A program made the position numbers and the translations under genes. Positions 41,221-42,595 of a stretch of 42,595 bases of DNA are shown piece by piece (within the stretch, counting starts at the first letter, position 1; the number at the start of each line of letters is the position of its first letter). Source of the DNA: Opitutaceae bacterium (GTDB lineage: Bacteria; Verrucomicrobiota; Verrucomicrobiia; Opitutales; Opitutaceae); NCBI GenBank assembly GCA_028688225.1, contig JAQTYQ010000026.1, positions 1-42,595 on the forward strand, written 5' to 3'. The notes beneath the pieces are model-generated. The model did not search any database, was not told the DNA's origin, and saw only the letters and a program-made list of their open reading frames with translations.

Positions 41221-41248
41221 AATATGGCATTGTGACATAGGTAATCAA
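41221..41248 (-). promoter_or_regulatory. Promoter of the 40447-41198 operon
   Basis: On the minus strand TTGATT (complement of 41243-41248) and CATATT (complement of 41221-41226) are 16 bases apart. Predicted start near 41214, giving a leader of about 16 bases before the ATG at 41198. Confidence 0.5.
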
Positions 41249-41342
41249 ATTTCAGACTTGAACGGGTAGTGAAGCTGGGCCGGTGGGATCAACTGCCGGC
41301 GTGGTTCGTCGGTGTAGGTCACTGCTCCGCAGCCTTTCTCGA

Positions 41343-41651
41343 CTACCTGGCGGCTCGGCGATAAAGCTGGTCTAGTGCGTAGGCGCAGACCAGTTCCTTG
41401 GCGACGTAGGTGCCGCCGTTGCAGCCAGCTATGGCGATGACGCAGGTAAATGTGGGATTTCCCATAGTTTCGTGGTGCGCCCTGGTTATCTCGGCGCGGA
41501 GGTCGTCCGTTGAGGCAAGGCGCAGGAACGACACCCACGGCCGCCGAGGGTCTGCGTACTGTGCAGTCCCTCTCCGGGTTGGAACGTAGGGCCTCGTTCG
41601 CAGAAACGCCACCCGATGCGAATGAACTACTTCATAGCCCGTAAACCCCAC
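41343..41651 (-). CDS. Hypothetical protein, weak support
   Basis: 102 aa from a GTG. Third codon positions are GC-rich over most of the frame, and the C-terminal part (TFTCVIAIAGCNGGTYVAKE) is protein-like. There is no ATG, the upstream CAGGAG is 17 bases from the GTG, and no family is recognised. It may be a fragment. Confidence 0.35.
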   Translation of the reverse strand: MGFTGYEVVHSHRVAFLRTRPYVPTRRGTAQYADPRRPWVSFLRLASTDDLRAEITRAHHETMGNPTFTCVIAIAGCNGGTYVAKELVCAYALDQLYRRAAR

Positions 41652-41692
41652 GTACCCTAGGATTACGGCTCCTGTTCTTTCCTGATGAATCT

Positions 41693-41881
41693 ATGGGCCC
41701 GATCTCCGAGCCGTCCAAAACCAGCCAATGGCGTGCCACCACTGCCGCCGGCGAAACCGAGGTCTTCCACCTCAAGCTAATCGCCATCGACTGGGCGGGC
41801 ACTGGTGGCATGGTCGAAGCCGTGAATGCTGCCTGCCAGAAGGCATTGCAGGGGGGTGGCAAAACACCACCCCATGAATGA
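41693..41881 (+). CDS. Hypothetical protein, weak support
   Basis: 62 aa with GC-rich third positions and an ordinary composition (GETEVFHLKLIAIDWAGTGG). No ribosome site is visible, and the frame is open further upstream, so it may be the end of an older gene. It converges with the AlpA-like operon. Confidence 0.35.
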   Translation: MGPISEPSKTSQWRATTAAGETEVFHLKLIAIDWAGTGGMVEAVNAACQKALQGGGKTPPHE

Positions 41882-41903
41882 AAACCCCGGCGCGTGGCCG
41901 GGG
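41881..41903 (-). terminator. Terminator of the leftward XRE-AlpA operon
   Basis: On the minus strand CCCCGGC, loop CACGC, GCCGGGG are followed by TTTTC. It is 16 bases after the AlpA-like stop. Confidence 0.7.
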
Positions 41904-41919
41904 CTGGTGGTGAGTCGCG

Positions 41920-42210
41920 TTACTGGGGCCGTGCGTGCCCGCTGGGCGGTGGCAGGATGTCCGACAGGGGCAAACCCTGCGCCCAGGCGTGCAGCTCGGT
42001 CAGCAGCCAGCCTATTCGGTTGGTCGAGGTCTTCCGCGGCGCCGGGAAGGTGCCTTTCAGCACCTGCGCGGCGATGTTGGACGGGGACAGGCCGACGATT
42101 GTGCAGGTGGTGTCCCGGTCCACTATGACTGGATCGATGTGAATTACCCTGCTGACCCGCAAGGCTCCGCCGCTGGGCGTGCAGTTGGGGACTTTCTTCG
42201 GCCGTCCCAT
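41920..42210 (-). CDS. AlpA-like DNA-binding protein
   Basis: 96 aa. Residues about 25-85 read as an AlpA/excisionase-type winged helix (IVGLSPSNIAAQVLKGTFPA, then a basic turn PRKTSTNRIGWLLTELHAWA). The ATG lies two bases after the stop of the XRE gene, so translation is coupled. AlpA-type proteins control excision or early genes of integrated elements. The match is by pattern only. Confidence 0.65.
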   Translation of the reverse strand: MGRPKKVPNCTPSGGALRVSRVIHIDPVIVDRDTTCTIVGLSPSNIAAQVLKGTFPAPRKTSTNRIGWLLTELHAWAQGLPLSDILPPPSGHARPQ

Positions 42211-42211
42211 T

Positions 42212-42595
42212 TCAGGCGCTACCTGGTGCGTGGGCGGTCGCCTGGCGGCCACCAACGGCAAGCAGTTCATCGGCAAAGGCTACGGCCTCCCGGGCGAGCG
42301 CCTGAAACGTTGCCAATGCTGGGGCCGATCCGTCGCGACACGCATCGATCCGCGACACGAGCGATTCACGCCGCTGCTGGAGGTCCGCCAGGTCGCCAAG
42401 GATCATATCCGCAGGGAGTGGGAGTTCTGCGGGACTCTCCCAGTCGTCAGCGCGGCCCAAAAGGTAGTCGGCTGAAACACCGTAGACCCGCGCCGCGTCG
42501 GCCAGCAGTTGGGGGGTGATCCCCTTGGGGTAGCTCGAGTGTTCGGCGCGGGTCAAACGGGACGGGCTTTTGATGCCCAGCCGCCGCGCGGCCTC
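42212..42595 (-). CDS. XRE-family regulator, start beyond the window
   Basis: At least 127 codons, cut at the window end. The visible N-terminal part is a helix-turn-helix (EAARRLGIKSPSRLTRAEHS, then GITPQLLADAARVYGVSADY and LLGRADDW), the normal ending of a Cro/C1-type domain. A helical C-terminal region follows. With the AlpA-like gene it forms a regulator pair typical of a mobile element extending to the right. It is not similar to the prophage repressor. Confidence 0.8.
   Translation of the reverse strand, partial: EAARRLGIKSPSRLTRAEHSSYPKGITPQLLADAARVYGVSADYLLGRADDWESPAELPLPADMILGDLADLQQRRESLVSRIDACRDGSAPALATFQALAREAVAFADELLAVGGRQATAHAPGSA

Overview
The window is almost entirely one Mu-like (transposable) prophage, about 39.7 kb, sitting just downstream of a tRNA-Met gene. 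GC content is high and codon use strongly GC-ended, and the gene families are those of proteobacterial Mu-like phages. A betaproteobacterial host (Rhodocyclales-like) is my guess, not something the sequence proves. There is no tyrosine or serine integrase. Integration would be by the DDE transposase and its ATPase partner, so the neighbouring tRNA is not an attachment site. The predicted ends are TGTA at about 147 and TACA at about 39890. They are supported by end motifs that recur in inverted orientation at both sides, but I found no flanking target duplication, so the exact termini are provisional.

Layout. 1-121 is host tRNA-Met and a terminator. 147-472 is the left end with a 37-bp tandem repeat. 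473-1115 is the control region: a leftward repressor, an array of GAATCCGAC operators and a rightward early promoter. 1154-5209 holds a small DNA-binding protein, an unknown 270-aa protein, the MuA-like transposase and the MuB-like ATPase. 5209-10725 is the early cluster of small overlapping genes, with several winged-helix proteins, Gam, a DUF2786 protein, GemA and a Mor/C-type activator. 10845-12353 is an accessory block: a secreted DUF4124 protein, a C4-like antisense RNA region and a Bro-N antirepressor. 12492-13956 is the lysis module (SAR-type lysozyme, spanin, embedded o-spanin). 13953-27876 is packaging and head: small-terminase-like protein, TerL, portal, MuF with a nuclease-like tail, protease with nested scaffold, cement and major head protein, gp36 and gp37. 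A 947-aa and a 116-aa protein of unknown function are inserted in this block. 27976-39765 is the tail module. It has a tail tube and a tape measure but no sheath and no contractile baseplate set, so the particle should be a siphovirus with a Mu-type head, as in the Pseudomonas phages B3 and D3112.

Regulation. Four late promoters can be read directly: before the lysis genes, before the protease, before gp36 and before the tail tube gene. Each has a GAA(G/C)CCCTTC dyad placed exactly 41 bases before the conserved AT that ends a weak -10 hexamer, and none has a -35. The dyad would be centred near -44, the geometry used by Mu Mor and C. The Mor/C-type protein at 10303-10725 is the obvious activator. 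This is the most informative new observation in the window.

Other points of interest are the MuF protein with a C-terminal PBECR-type (barnase/EndoU/colicin-like) toxin domain and no recognisable immunity gene, the C4-like RNA before the antirepressor, a long inverted repeat that can hide the gemA ribosome binding site, and a probably leaderless protease message.

Right of the prophage (39891-42595) are about 500 bases without a convincing gene, an A+T-richer leftward pair of unknown genes (40447-41198), two weakly supported small genes, and a leftward XRE regulator (cut by the window end) followed by an AlpA-like gene, which may mark another mobile element.
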